A DNA stretch of 64,000 bases from Duncaniella dubosii (GCF_004803915.1 NZ_CP039396.1:2294001-2358000); one strand, 5' to 3'. Counted from the first letter of the stretch, positions 1 to 8,688 are shown. A program made the numbers and translations. Notes: generated by a model from the letters alone, not told the origin.

Positions 1-1
1 T

Positions 2-280
2 TCTCTCAAGTCTCCGTTTGTGTTTAATGCTTCGGCAACCTCGGCTATCGAGACTGTAGATAATGGAGCAATAAAGGTCATCGTCGAAAATGGAAATATT
101 GAGATTTCAGGTGACACTCAGTCGGTAGAGCTTGTCGAAGTTTATGACATCGCAGGTGTGAAGGAAGCAGCCGCGACAAATGCCGATAAGCTGAAGTTTG
201 AGAATCTGAAGACAGGTGTCCATATCGTAGTGATATACACCGCTGACGGACACATCAGCCGGAAAGTGGAAGTAAAATAA
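2..280 (+). CDS. C-terminal end of a secreted protein (partial)
   Basis: The reading frame is open from the window edge, so the gene starts outside the window; the GTG at 20 is probably internal. The last ~75 residues look like a beta-sandwich of the kind found at the C-terminus of Bacteroidetes secreted proteins (T9SS-like sorting or adhesion tail). They alternate hydrophobic strands and contain VELVEVYDIAGV and a final GHISRKVEVK. The rest of the protein is not visible, so the function is unknown. A 58-bp palindrome follows the stop codon by 11 bases and probably terminates transcription. Confidence 0.6.
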   Translation, partial: SLKSPFVFNASATSAIETVDNGAIKVIVENGNIEISGDTQSVELVEVYDIAGVKEAAATNADKLKFENLKTGVHIVVIYTADGHISRKVEVK

Positions 281-291
281 ATTTCATTTTC

Positions 292-349
292 CGTCCTCTA
301 TAGAAAATGCCACTTCAATCGATTGAAGTGGCATTTTCTATAGAGGACG
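292..349. repeat. 58-bp perfect palindrome, likely bidirectional terminator
   Basis: Two 29-base arms are exact reverse complements with no spacer; the centre (ATCGAT) lies between 320 and 321. The palindrome begins 11 bases after the preceding stop codon. As RNA it would form a very long hairpin, consistent with a terminator, but it is longer and more perfect than most and lacks a clear U-tract on either side. Confidence 0.85.
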
Positions 350-755
350 CTTCTATTGCAAAGATTTCCCTCCGGCTGTTGTCATATTTTATGCGAAACC
401 GAAATTATGATATTACAAGCCGTAAAATATATAATTGAGCATTGAAAAAAGCTGGAAAAGAACGAAAGGGAAAATAAAATTTCTTCCCTTCTTTTCCCTT
501 GAAAATAAAACGACAAAGCATAGTATTGGATGTCACCGACTTATGATTGAGAAATCAGCGAAAGATAACAAGCAAGTAACAAAAATGGATTTTATTTGTA
601 GGAAGCAGTCAGGCGGTCAAAAGGGAACGGAAAGGAAAGATAAAGGTATGGTCGTGAATCAATGGATATGGCTGACTGCAATCTCTTTCTGACTTTGCAA
701 AGGAAATAAATTTTGATGAATCTGCCAAGCGAAAACAGGCAATTTGTCAAGAGTG
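350..755. other. Intergenic stretch, no gene seen
   Basis: About 400 bases without a convincing gene. Short open frames exist (for example 435-692), but their translations are rich in Lys, Trp and Cys with no recognisable pattern, so I regard them as noise. The stretch lies between the end of the secreted protein gene and the convergent Crp/Fnr gene. Confidence 0.6.
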
Positions 756-1322
756 TCAATCGGCCTGACTGTCGGGAGTCTCCCGAAACCGATGGAGCTG
801 ACGGCGGGAAATATTCAGATATGAGGCGATTTCGCCAAGTGGCACAAGTTCAAGTATTCGCGGGAACCGCTCTACCAGTTGACGGTAGCGTTGGAGGGGC
901 GAATAATAGTAACCGTTGAGTATTATTCCGTAGGCTTGGGAGAACAAGGACTGTACGAACCGCAGATTAAACTCCGGATTGCTCTCTAAATATTCCTGGA
1001 TAAACTTTGTCGGCACAATCATCACATCGGAATCTTCCAATGCTATGATGGCAGTTGGCATGGGGCCACCCGACATTATCGCTGAGTAGTTGGCCAGAAC
1101 CGCATTACTGAATACAAAGCCTACTGTCTTAAGACACCCGTCGCAGTCGGACAGCGCATGCTTGAAACCTCCGTTCCGTATCCATCCGCAGTATTTGAGG
1201 CCGTCACCGGAGTTCACGAAATATTCGCCACGGCGATAATGCCGTAGCTCGCCGTGGCTCTCGCAGATCTCCTGCCAGAATGCGAAATCGATATCCCGCT
1301 CAAAGGCGTTGAACTTCTCCAT
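756..1322 (-). CDS. Crp/Fnr-family transcriptional regulator
   Basis: 188 aa. Residues ~20-115 fit a cyclic-nucleotide-binding jelly roll (RRGEYFVNSGD, then alternating strands). A C-terminal helix-turn-helix is at ~160-180 (LGEIASYLNISRRQLHRFR). This is the Crp-like group common in Bacteroidales, shorter than E. coli Crp and without an obvious cAMP pocket, so the ligand is unknown. A -7 box overlaps the region directly upstream of the ATG, so the mRNA is probably leaderless or nearly so. It is divergent from the radical SAM gene at 1518 and may control it. It resembles the regulator at 34376 in length and layout (xWRELC/FWQEIC near the N-terminus, similar HTH). Confidence 0.85.
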   Translation of the reverse strand: MEKFNAFERDIDFAFWQEICESHGELRHYRRGEYFVNSGDGLKYCGWIRNGGFKHALSDCDGCLKTVGFVFSNAVLANYSAIMSGGPMPTAIIALEDSDVMIVPTKFIQEYLESNPEFNLRFVQSLFSQAYGIILNGYYYSPLQRYRQLVERFPRILELVPLGEIASYLNISRRQLHRFRETPDSQAD

Positions 1323-1326
1323 AATG

Positions 1327-1334
1327 CAAATATA
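1327..1334 (-). promoter_or_regulatory. Bacteroidetes -7 box for the Crp/Fnr gene
   Basis: TATATTTG on the minus strand matches the Bacteroidetes TAnnTTTG consensus. It lies only 4 bases upstream of the ATG at 1322, which implies a leaderless or very short-leader transcript. Confidence 0.6.
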
Positions 1335-1391
1335 CCACTTTTTTATGAGTTTCCGGCCCTTCTGTGCTTATAAAACCCTCACAATATGGTC

Positions 1392-1429
1392 GATTTCAGT
1401 GCAAGTGTGACAAATGTCACTCTGAAATC
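1392..1429. promoter_or_regulatory. Nested dyads, candidate operator between divergent genes
   Basis: GTGACA-AA-TGTCAC (1407-1420) is a near-perfect Crp/Fnr-like dyad. Outer arms GATTTCAG (1392-1399) and CTGAAATC (1422-1429) form a second inverted repeat around it. It sits in the 195-bp gap between a Crp/Fnr-type gene and the gene cluster starting at 1518, which suggests a binding site for that regulator; the pairing is inference. Confidence 0.5.
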
Positions 1430-1442
1430 CGATTATTATTGT

Positions 1443-1450
1443 TAACTTTG
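1443..1450 (+). promoter_or_regulatory. -7 box ahead of the radical SAM gene cluster
   Basis: TAACTTTG followed by C fits TAnnTTTG. It lies 13 bases downstream of the outer dyad arm and about 68 bases upstream of the ATG at 1518. No clear -33 TTTG is seen at the expected spacing; it may be replaced by activator binding at the adjacent dyad. Confidence 0.55.
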
Positions 1451-1517
1451 CTATGTAAACTACCCTTTAACGATTTATGGGATAGCAAAGAAAAATGACA
1501 GCATAAATACGGGCACA

Positions 1518-2147
1518 ATGGGAAAGAGCCTCGCAAGAATCATCGGCATAGCGCGTCATCGCCTCTCTACCGACGGCGATGGCGTCACCACGCTTGTGGC
1601 TTTCCACGGATGCCCGCTCCATTGCCGTTATTGCCTCAATCCCCAGTCGCTCGGTGATGGCGGCAAGTTCAAGGAATACACCCCGGAATTGCTATACCGG
1701 GAAATACGCATCGACGAGCTTTATTTCCTTGCCACCAATGGCGGCGTGACATTCGGCGGTGGGGAGCCGTGTCTGCGTCCCGATTTTATCCGACGCTTCC
1801 GCGAACTGTGCGACGAGAGCTGGCAAATCAATCTTGAAACCTCGCTCAATGTTCCGATGGACAATATCGCGTCCTTGCTCCCTGTGGTAAATACACTTAT
1901 CATCGACATCAAGGACATGAATTCTGAGATTTACCGCAACTATACCGGGCTGGACAATTCCCTTGTCCTATCCAATCTCCGGCTGATAGCCGATAACGGA
2001 AGGCAGAGTGACTGCATCGTCCGCATACCTCTGATACCTGAGTTCACCACTGATGCCGATCGCGACGCAAGCCGAGCCGCGCTTGAACAACTCGGCTTTA
2101 CCCGATTCGATTTATTCACCTACCAAATCCGCAAACAATGTCTATGA
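1518..2147 (+). CDS. Radical SAM protein, glycyl-radical activase-like
   Basis: 209 aa. The radical SAM cluster motif is at ~32-39 (CPLHCRYC, C-x3-C-x2-C), followed by the SAM-binding GGGEP at ~80. This layout is that of PflA/NrdG/YjjW-type activating enzymes, which use SAM to install a glycyl radical on a partner. It is shorter than typical PflA (~246 aa) and has no extra ferredoxin insert. No glycyl radical enzyme is nearby, so the substrate is unknown. It overlaps the next gene by 10 bases and heads the long plus-strand cluster, which contains two proteins with a Cys-rich N-terminal module; a link is possible but unproven. Confidence 0.85.
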   Translation: MGKSLARIIGIARHRLSTDGDGVTTLVAFHGCPLHCRYCLNPQSLGDGGKFKEYTPELLYREIRIDELYFLATNGGVTFGGGEPCLRPDFIRRFRELCDESWQINLETSLNVPMDNIASLLPVVNTLIIDIKDMNSEIYRNYTGLDNSLVLSNLRLIADNGRQSDCIVRIPLIPEFTTDADRDASRAALEQLGFTRFDLFTYQIRKQCL

Positions 2148-3145
2148 ATAAAAAAACGACGTTCATAATTGGAATTGCCTTATGCTCAATGCTGGCTATA
2201 ATTGCAATTATTCTGATTTTTATCACTTCAGGAAAGGATGGTGAGGCAATGAAGATTATTTATGCCTGCTTCGCCGGGTGGATGATATTCGGCGTATATC
2301 GGGGATTTAGGCATATATTCTCTAAGCCGGACAAGAAACCATGTCCTACTTTTGAGGGAGTGAGCTATAACATCACTCCGGTATCCGATAAAAAAGTCAT
2401 AGAAGACTTTTTTAATCCTCTGGCTATGCGGTTTCGCACTGTAGGTTCACTGTTTATCCTTTGTGTGTTGTGGGTCGGCATGGAATACTTCAGCCCTAAA
2501 TTTACAATCTATTTCTGGATATTACTTATTATAACAATTGTTGTCAAAGGCTTTCTACTCACCCGTTATATACGACTGAATAACGCTATGAATACTCTTG
2601 GGAAAGTCATACTTGAACAGACCGGAGATATTGATGTGTTCAGGTACGATGTGACAGTTCAGCTAATCAATGAAGCCGATACTACCCCGGAAGATGTAAT
2701 TGATCCCATAAGACCCTATGTGAATGTGTCGGGCAGTTATGATGATTACCTTAAAGATGTGTCGCAGTTCAGTATAGAACAGCGTCATATTCTTTCAGTC
2801 AACTGGTATATTTCTGAGGTGTATGGCGATGGACATTATGGATTTTTCACTGATTCAATCGGCATGGTATATCTTGATGCCATTGAGGGCCTTAAAGCTA
2901 TCGGTGCAGAAAAGTATGCCGGGATTCTTGAAAAGGCGGTTTCGGAGTTTGATGGTATAAAACAACCGCAGTTTGACTTGGAGCAACGAGTCAATATAAT
3001 CAATGAGTTGGATCTTGATTTTGGGAAGTTTGATGATGCAATGTATTCATTAGATGAATATGACGAGGAAATTACGAAAATGCAAATGGCTTATGTCCGT
3101 CTCCACGCCAACAATTTCCTTTTTGATAACCCACAAAAACACTGA
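2138..3145 (+). CDS. Membrane protein with C-terminal DUF4375/DMP19-like domain
   Basis: 335 aa. Four likely membrane helices are at ~9-30, 38-55, 105-122 and 125-145. A soluble C-terminal domain (~205-270) has the pattern FSIEQRHILSVNWYISEV, then GHYGFFTDS, then YLDAIEGLKAIGAEKYA. That pattern resembles the DMP19/DUF4375 family, a domain also found on proteins near toxin-immunity loci. It overlaps the radical SAM gene by 10 bases and lies 2 bases from the next gene, so one operon is likely. The function is unknown; the domain call is by pattern memory only. Confidence 0.7.
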   Translation: MSMNKKTTFIIGIALCSMLAIIAIILIFITSGKDGEAMKIIYACFAGWMIFGVYRGFRHIFSKPDKKPCPTFEGVSYNITPVSDKKVIEDFFNPLAMRFRTVGSLFILCVLWVGMEYFSPKFTIYFWILLIITIVVKGFLLTRYIRLNNAMNTLGKVILEQTGDIDVFRYDVTVQLINEADTTPEDVIDPIRPYVNVSGSYDDYLKDVSQFSIEQRHILSVNWYISEVYGDGHYGFFTDSIGMVYLDAIEGLKAIGAEKYAGILEKAVSEFDGIKQPQFDLEQRVNIINELDLDFGKFDDAMYSLDEYDEEITKMQMAYVRLHANNFLFDNPQKH

Positions 3146-3147
3146 CT

Positions 3148-4311
3148 ATGGCACGAGGAAAACAGACCTGCAAGATATTGAAGGAGATACGTCGGCAGAT
3201 TGCCGAGGCTAACGGCATCGAGTTCGCCACTTCGGAATGTCGCTACAAGGGCGACTGCCTCGGCACATGCCCCAAATGCGAAGCCGAGGTCCGCTACCTT
3301 GAGCAGCAGCTCCGCGCCCGCACCCTCGCCGGGAAAGCCGTAGCCCTCGCCGGCATCTCTGCTGGTATGATTCTTATGTCGGAGTGTAGCGGCATATCGT
3401 CAAATCAATCGAACGTTACATTGCAGGGCGAGCCTGAGATATCAGTCGAGCAGATTGAGGTTGCTGACACAATCGAGGAGGGCGAACTGCCCGCAATTGA
3501 AGATACGGTTGTCTTAAAAAAAGGAGAAATCGATGATACTGAAATTGTTGTGGGGGAAATTATTGACCCTGAACAAGAAGATAACGTGTATGAAGCTATT
3601 GTAGATGTTCGCCCAACATTCCCCGGCGGCGATGAAAAACTAATGGAATGGATATCGCAGCATATCGTATATCCTCCGGGGTGCTGGGAGTCAAACATAC
3701 AAGGTCGCGTTATAATCCGGTTCATGATAAAAGCAGACGGCTCCGTAGGGGAAGCTGAAATTATACGTAGAGTTTATCCGGAACTTGACAAAGAAGCCTT
3801 GCGTGTCGTCAAATCCCTGCCCAAATTCAACCCGGCAACCCTGAATGGTAAAGCGGTTGAATATTGGTTTACCCTACCTATAATATTTAGATTGACAGAT
3901 AATTTTGAAAGCCCTGAAAAAGCAAAGGATTCTGTTATAACGGTAACACAAAACGAAGTCGTATCTGGGACGGAATATGGCACAGATGAAGTCAAAATAT
4001 ATAATGTAGTGGAGCAAATGCCGGAGTATCCGGGAGGGCAGGCAGCATTGTTGAAATTCATTGGCGACAATCTCAAATATCCGAAAGAAATGGTTGGTTG
4101 TTTTCAAGGAAGTATCAGAGTAAGGTTTTATGTTGACACATTAGGCCATGTATGCGACCCACAGATAATCAGAGGTATGGATTCTGCTCTTGACAGAGAA
4201 GTTCTGAGGGTTGTAAGACTGTTCCCTGATTTCATCCCGGGACAACATGAAGGCAGGAAAGTTAATGTGTATGTGAATTTGCCAATAAGTTTTGACCCTA
4301 ATCGCTATTGA
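3148..4311 (+). CDS. Cys-rich N-module plus two TonB C-terminal domains
   Basis: 387 aa. Residues 1-52 form a cytoplasmic Cys-rich module (Cys8, 31, 37, 41, 44; the last three as C-x3-C-x2-C in CLGTCPKC), likely binding a metal. A membrane helix follows at ~62-77, then an acidic linker. Two TonB_C-like domains are at ~150-250 (RPTFPGGDEKLMEWI) and ~283-383 (MPEYPGGQAALLKFI). TonB_C domains contact outer-membrane receptors, so this resembles an energy transducer, but ExbB/ExbD partners are not adjacent and the tandem domains are unusual. The N-module is almost identical to that of the next gene. Confidence 0.8.
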   Translation: MARGKQTCKILKEIRRQIAEANGIEFATSECRYKGDCLGTCPKCEAEVRYLEQQLRARTLAGKAVALAGISAGMILMSECSGISSNQSNVTLQGEPEISVEQIEVADTIEEGELPAIEDTVVLKKGEIDDTEIVVGEIIDPEQEDNVYEAIVDVRPTFPGGDEKLMEWISQHIVYPPGCWESNIQGRVIIRFMIKADGSVGEAEIIRRVYPELDKEALRVVKSLPKFNPATLNGKAVEYWFTLPIIFRLTDNFESPEKAKDSVITVTQNEVVSGTEYGTDEVKIYNVVEQMPEYPGGQAALLKFIGDNLKYPKEMVGCFQGSIRVRFYVDTLGHVCDPQIIRGMDSALDREVLRVVRLFPDFIPGQHEGRKVNVYVNLPISFDPNRY

Positions 4312-4313
4312 TT

Positions 4314-5264
4314 ATGGCACGAGGAAAACAGACCTGCAAGATATTGAAAGAGATACGTCGGCAGATTGCCGACGCAAACGGCATCGAGTTTGCCACGTCG
4401 GAATGTCGCTACAAGGGAGACTGTCTCGGCACGTGCCCAAAATGCGAGGCCGAGGTGCTCTACTTGGAGCAACAACTTCGCTCCCGTCAGCGCATGGGTA
4501 AAGCCATCATTCTCGCCGGAATCTCGACAGGTGCTTTAGCATTGCTAAATCCAAACGGCGTTTCCGCGCAGGCTCCGGATCCGAACCTGTCGCTCCCAAT
4601 GGGAGATATTGCAGTCCATGCTGTAACCGATACATTTATGGTGAAAGGCGTCGTGTGCGAAAAAATAGACAGCAATGGAATAACACAACGAGAACCATTG
4701 ATAGGAGCAACTATAATCAATTTACGAAACAATAAGGGTTGTGCTTCAGGTATTGAAGGTGATTTTGAAATAGAAGTTGCGCCCGGCGATACATTGGAAG
4801 TGTCATTTCCCGGATATCATATTCTGAAAGTGCCAATCAAGCGATGGTCCGATAATTTAGATATTGTGCTTGAAGCAGACGAGTCGGTATTAACGGGCGA
4901 CGTACTTGTTCTGGGAGGTGCTATTTCTGTGAAAAGAGAAATAAATCATTATCTCGACCTCAATGTGATTGATGAGGAAGGCAACCGCATTGACAAAGAT
5001 GATTTGTATATTGAACGAATATGGATAGACGATGACAACGAAGAAGATTCCCGATTTTTATCACCGGAATACTTTGATGAAAAACATCCATGTCGAATAT
5101 TCTGGGATTATGATTATGGTTTAACTGATGAAGAAGGCAAGCCATTAAAAGAAGCTACACTCCGTATCGAGGCAGATGGCTACGACGACCCTGTGATAAT
5201 CAAGGTTAAATATCCCAAGCGCAACACCAAGAAAACCATCAAGTTCAAACATAAGGAGAAATAG
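4314..5264 (+). CDS. Cys-rich N-module plus carboxypeptidase-regulatory-like domain
   Basis: 316 aa from ATG 4314, three bases after the preceding stop codon. Residues 1-52 repeat the Cys-rich module of the previous protein, almost base for base in the DNA. A hydrophobic segment follows at ~63-80. A periplasmic domain (~105-190) has the features of a CarboxypepD_reg-like beta-sandwich (LIGATIINLRNNKGCASGIEGDF, ending LEVSFPGY). The C-terminal ~100 residues are acidic and unassigned. The shared 5' part points to a recent duplication or domain shuffling. The role is unknown; envelope signalling or anchoring is plausible. Confidence 0.75.
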   Translation: MARGKQTCKILKEIRRQIADANGIEFATSECRYKGDCLGTCPKCEAEVLYLEQQLRSRQRMGKAIILAGISTGALALLNPNGVSAQAPDPNLSLPMGDIAVHAVTDTFMVKGVVCEKIDSNGITQREPLIGATIINLRNNKGCASGIEGDFEIEVAPGDTLEVSFPGYHILKVPIKRWSDNLDIVLEADESVLTGDVLVLGGAISVKREINHYLDLNVIDEEGNRIDKDDLYIERIWIDDDNEEDSRFLSPEYFDEKHPCRIFWDYDYGLTDEEGKPLKEATLRIEADGYDDPVIIKVKYPKRNTKKTIKFKHKEK

Positions 5265-5266
5265 CT

Positions 5267-5797
5267 ATGGCCACGGTCTCGAAATATAAGAAAAGTGCAT
5301 ATATGAAATCACTCATACCATTAATGATGCTATTCTGCTGTTTAGGTCTTTTTTATTTGTTCATGGGGTCGCTAAACGGTGAAGGTTTCGCAAACACATC
5401 TGTGATGATTTCATCGCTCTTATCGTTTTTGTCGATAATATTTGGTTGGCTATTAATACTGAGTTTGAAATTATTTAGTAGAATTGTCATTGACGAAAAT
5501 GGATTGACATATTATCTGCCATATCTGCCGATACTTGTTTTCACTAAAGACCTCCATGACTACGACTGTAAATGCAATGTAAGGGTCTTTAATCGTTACG
5601 GAGAATTGATAAATGGGGTTTGGCTCGTCAAAAACGGTATCGTAAAGCATGAAATCTACGACAATATATTTGCAAATTTTCAAGAATTGTATGACGCGAT
5701 AGATTTACCGAAACATCATATCAAGAAACCTGTACCTCCATTTACGCACACCGCCTATCAACTTGGAGTCAGACGTATTAAAAACGAGCAGGCATGA
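5267..5797 (+). CDS. Two-helix membrane protein, unknown function
   Basis: 176 aa. Two membrane helices at ~14-34 and 47-69 are followed by a ~100-residue cytoplasmic domain beginning RIVIDENGLTYYLPYLP, which resembles bacterial PH-like domains that follow a helical hairpin. A similar pattern (LMIDETGITIKDW) occurs in the gene at 10492. It starts 2 bases after the previous stop codon and overlaps the next gene by 4 bases. Confidence 0.7.
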   Translation: MATVSKYKKSAYMKSLIPLMMLFCCLGLFYLFMGSLNGEGFANTSVMISSLLSFLSIIFGWLLILSLKLFSRIVIDENGLTYYLPYLPILVFTKDLHDYDCKCNVRVFNRYGELINGVWLVKNGIVKHEIYDNIFANFQELYDAIDLPKHHIKKPVPPFTHTAYQLGVRRIKNEQA

Positions 5798-6270
5798 TTA
5801 CTTTCTTCAAACACGATATTGTAGTGAATAGGAGTAAAGATGAACTTTTATCGTTTATCTCCGCTTCTACCGTTATTTCGTGTGACAGGATGAACTATGG
5901 CAAAAAGGACGAATTTCGCGGCTCGGTATGGCGAAACGGATTCCGCATAGCTCTGAATACATACTATGTTAATTCCTTTGCCTCCGATGCAGTCGGCATT
6001 GTAGAGCAAGTTGGAAAAGATAAATGTCGTGTTCATTTGGCGGTTGGTATGAGTGAGTTTGTATTGGTTATGATGGCCGTATGGAATATGGGATTGCTAT
6101 TTATATTTATGCTTGTGTTATCATCTTGTTTTACAAATGGAATCGCTGTGGGCATAGCAAAGCTATTGATATTTATACCTTTTGTTTTGATTGATTTCCT
6201 GTTTCTACGATTCGCGTTATATGCCAACTATAAGAAACTTAAGAAGCGTATGCTTGAAATACTAACATGA
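5794..6270 (+). CDS. Membrane protein, unknown function
   Basis: 158 aa. A soluble N-terminal half (~1-80) is followed by two C-terminal helices (~84-107 and 112-140). The ATG overlaps the preceding stop codon by 4 bases, typical of translational coupling. No family recognised. Confidence 0.65.
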   Translation: MITFFKHDIVVNRSKDELLSFISASTVISCDRMNYGKKDEFRGSVWRNGFRIALNTYYVNSFASDAVGIVEQVGKDKCRVHLAVGMSEFVLVMMAVWNMGLLFIFMLVLSSCFTNGIAVGIAKLLIFIPFVLIDFLFLRFALYANYKKLKKRMLEILT

Positions 6271-6274
6271 CAAT

Positions 6275-6832
6275 ATGGAAACGACACTGCGCTACATAGT
6301 AATAATCGCTATTGCCTATGGCATAGGCAAGGGAATATATCAGTCGACACGTTCACGGTCGATTGACTATTCTCTATGGGCGATTATCGCGCTTATGAGT
6401 GCAGTGTTATGGATTTCAAGAGGATTTCTTATCTCCAGTCGGATATATGATTTCCTGATGATTGCCGTATGGCTTATTGCAATCGGTTGTTTTGTTTTCT
6501 CGCGGAAATCCCAATATGGAAAGTATTTGAAATCTATTGCCATTAGTGGACTTTCTGTTTTCTTTGCTGTCTTTAGCCATTGGAATATAAAGGCGCAGTC
6601 CATCGTTCCAACAACCTTAATAACTTCACTAAAGGGATATTCAACAAATCGAATAGATGAGGTATGTTTCCGTTATAACGGAACCCCATTTTGGAGAAGT
6701 TACAATCTCAACAACTACCCAAATGTAAAGCTACTTCCTGAGCAGTACGATGTAAGTTTGACAATCAAGCCGATTTCACCCAATATCGCCAAACTTGAAT
6801 CAATCACGTTAATTCCAAAAGCAAAGATATGA
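6275..6832 (+). CDS. Multi-helix membrane protein, unknown function
   Basis: 185 aa. About four hydrophobic segments occupy residues 5-100, followed by an extracytoplasmic tail of ~80 residues. It starts 4 bases after the previous stop codon and overlaps the next gene by 4 bases. No family recognised. Confidence 0.65.
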   Translation: METTLRYIVIIAIAYGIGKGIYQSTRSRSIDYSLWAIIALMSAVLWISRGFLISSRIYDFLMIAVWLIAIGCFVFSRKSQYGKYLKSIAISGLSVFFAVFSHWNIKAQSIVPTTLITSLKGYSTNRIDEVCFRYNGTPFWRSYNLNNYPNVKLLPEQYDVSLTIKPISPNIAKLESITLIPKAKI

Positions 6833-7716
6833 AAACTTCTCTCCGATATAATATTGCGCTTTGCATGGTATGGGTGCAGCTCGCCCTACTGCCTGTTGTT
6901 ATTGGTATGGAGATGATCTTAGATAACCACCAACTATGGCGGTGGAATCTTGATTTGTGGGTGTGGATGTTTGGTTTTGCATTAGGATTGTTTATCAAAC
7001 CGATTGCCGGTAATATTGAAGCTCCGCAAATTCTTAAATATTGGATCCATTTTGATTTTGTCGCCTCGTGGATTCTTGCTCTTCCGTTTTTCCTGATATT
7101 TTTAAGCTGTTTCCCTTCTATTTATGATAAAAACGATAACTACATATTGTATAAAGATAGCGGCCCGTTTGATTGTGTGCCCACAGCTTACATTGGATTA
7201 AAAGACGGGCCATTCATATCTCCTATCAAAACCAATATATATCCATTTTTCGGTACTGCTGAAACATATCTTACCATCAATAAAGAAATGGGATATTTTG
7301 CTGTGACAACAGATAAAGAAAATGGATCAGTTTGGGTACATCCTCTTGATTCAATAAAATATGCCAGATTCGCACCTGAAATCGGACTGCTGATAGACAA
7401 TCTGTTTCAATACAATCCATTAACCGGCCAAATGACCTCAGGTAGTTTCACATTACCCTCACCGTTTGCCACGGTGAGTTATCGTCAGGGATGCACTATT
7501 CACTATGATTGCCGAAATCCAAATGTGGATGTTCTGATAGATTATTACAATGCGGATGACACTCGCACGCCAGCCAAAGATTGCGTGCAGATAAGATACC
7601 ACGGCCCCGACCATCAATATCTGAATTTTTCCTTACCAAAAGATTCTGTGCCTTGGATGTCGCCTGCCGAAGTGCGCCGGTTTATCATCAACTTGAATAG
7701 GAGGACTGAGAAATGA
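6829..7716 (+). CDS. Membrane protein with large extracytoplasmic domain
   Basis: 295 aa. Hydrophobic helices at ~8-28, 40-58 and 72-98, then a ~195-residue soluble domain. The protein is coupled to both neighbours by 4-base overlaps. No conserved motif recognised. Confidence 0.65.
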   Translation: MKTSLRYNIALCMVWVQLALLPVVIGMEMILDNHQLWRWNLDLWVWMFGFALGLFIKPIAGNIEAPQILKYWIHFDFVASWILALPFFLIFLSCFPSIYDKNDNYILYKDSGPFDCVPTAYIGLKDGPFISPIKTNIYPFFGTAETYLTINKEMGYFAVTTDKENGSVWVHPLDSIKYARFAPEIGLLIDNLFQYNPLTGQMTSGSFTLPSPFATVSYRQGCTIHYDCRNPNVDVLIDYYNADDTRTPAKDCVQIRYHGPDHQYLNFSLPKDSVPWMSPAEVRRFIINLNRRTEK

Positions 7717-8444
7717 ATAAGGTATTGGCAGAATACATTTCTATATGCTCTCAATTCCGCAAAGACGGCTTGAGCAAACCTGAAAGGAAACAGCGACATG
7801 CCATGCTTTCGGAATGGACCAAAAACATTCATACGGATGAAATCCCGACAATGCTGGAATTATGTGAATTTCGGGATTGTTATGGCGAACTGTGCTATAA
7901 TAATTATTTCATCAAATCCATAATAATTCCTGTGGTAGCCGCTGACTTTGAAAACAACGGAATTGATGGCATCAAGTTTTTGTTCAGTTGTTTCCGTGGT
8001 CACGATAGGTTATATAACAATGCCAATAGTCCGCTATCCATTTTTTGTGACGCTATTGGTTATAAGTACAATCCCATACAGTTGGCTGATTTAGTTCTTG
8101 ATGTGGAACCTGAAAATCTTGATGTATTGAATTTCAAGTATTATTCTTTGAAATCATATTTGGAATTTTCCCTCCACGAAATACCGTCAGGCATACTCGA
8201 CGGTATGAATGGAGTTTCGGTTTCAGCCATTCTGGATATGCTTCACATTGTAGATGAGTTTCAATACTTATCAGAAAGACTTTCGTTGAATGATGACAGT
8301 GCATTGATTGCCGATTGCCGCAAATTCTATTCCGCTTACGAGAACTATCTCAAGAATCTGGATTCATTCAAGAACTTTGCAGATTATCTGAATAGGAACG
8401 GTATTGAATACAAAGTTTACAGCAGCACATATTATTACGAATAG
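7713..8444 (+). CDS. Soluble protein of unknown function
   Basis: 243 aa with no membrane helix or signal peptide, so cytoplasmic. Mostly helical by composition, with several Cys-aromatic pairs. It is one of the few soluble proteins of this gene run. It overlaps the previous gene by 4 bases. No family recognised. Confidence 0.65.
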   Translation: MNKVLAEYISICSQFRKDGLSKPERKQRHAMLSEWTKNIHTDEIPTMLELCEFRDCYGELCYNNYFIKSIIIPVVAADFENNGIDGIKFLFSCFRGHDRLYNNANSPLSIFCDAIGYKYNPIQLADLVLDVEPENLDVLNFKYYSLKSYLEFSLHEIPSGILDGMNGVSVSAILDMLHIVDEFQYLSERLSLNDDSALIADCRKFYSAYENYLKNLDSFKNFADYLNRNGIEYKVYSSTYYYE

Positions 8445-8448
8445 AGGT

Positions 8449-8688
8449 ATGAAGAAGTGGCAGAAAATATTGGGCGTTATTGTCGGCGTGATAATCGGAA
8501 TATTGAATTTCATCATATTCCGAGCAATCGAGTATGTCTATATATCAAATGATCTTATAGGCGAGGATAACTTGCCATTATGGCAAGTCAGTAACTATTT
8601 TATGGCTTTGGAAGTCCTTTTTATTGTGACTTACATTGCTGGAATCATACTTTTTATCAAGTTATGGCGGAAAGGGGGCAGTCGATGA
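8449..8688 (+). CDS. Small two-helix membrane protein
   Basis: 79 aa from ATG 8449, preceded by GAGGT. An upstream in-frame start at 8404 would lie inside the previous gene and is less likely. Helices at ~6-30 and ~48-70 end in a basic tail. It overlaps the next gene by 4 bases (ATGA). No family recognised. Confidence 0.6.
   Translation: MKKWQKILGVIVGVIIGILNFIIFRAIEYVYISNDLIGEDNLPLWQVSNYFMALEVLFIVTYIAGIILFIKLWRKGGSR

Noticed and set aside
435..692. 85-aa plus-strand open frame
   Set aside because: Low-complexity basic sequence with no start signal and no resemblance to a folded protein; lies in an AT-rich gap.
713..919. 68-aa plus-strand frame
   Set aside because: Antisense to the 3' half of the Crp/Fnr gene, which has clear domain support.
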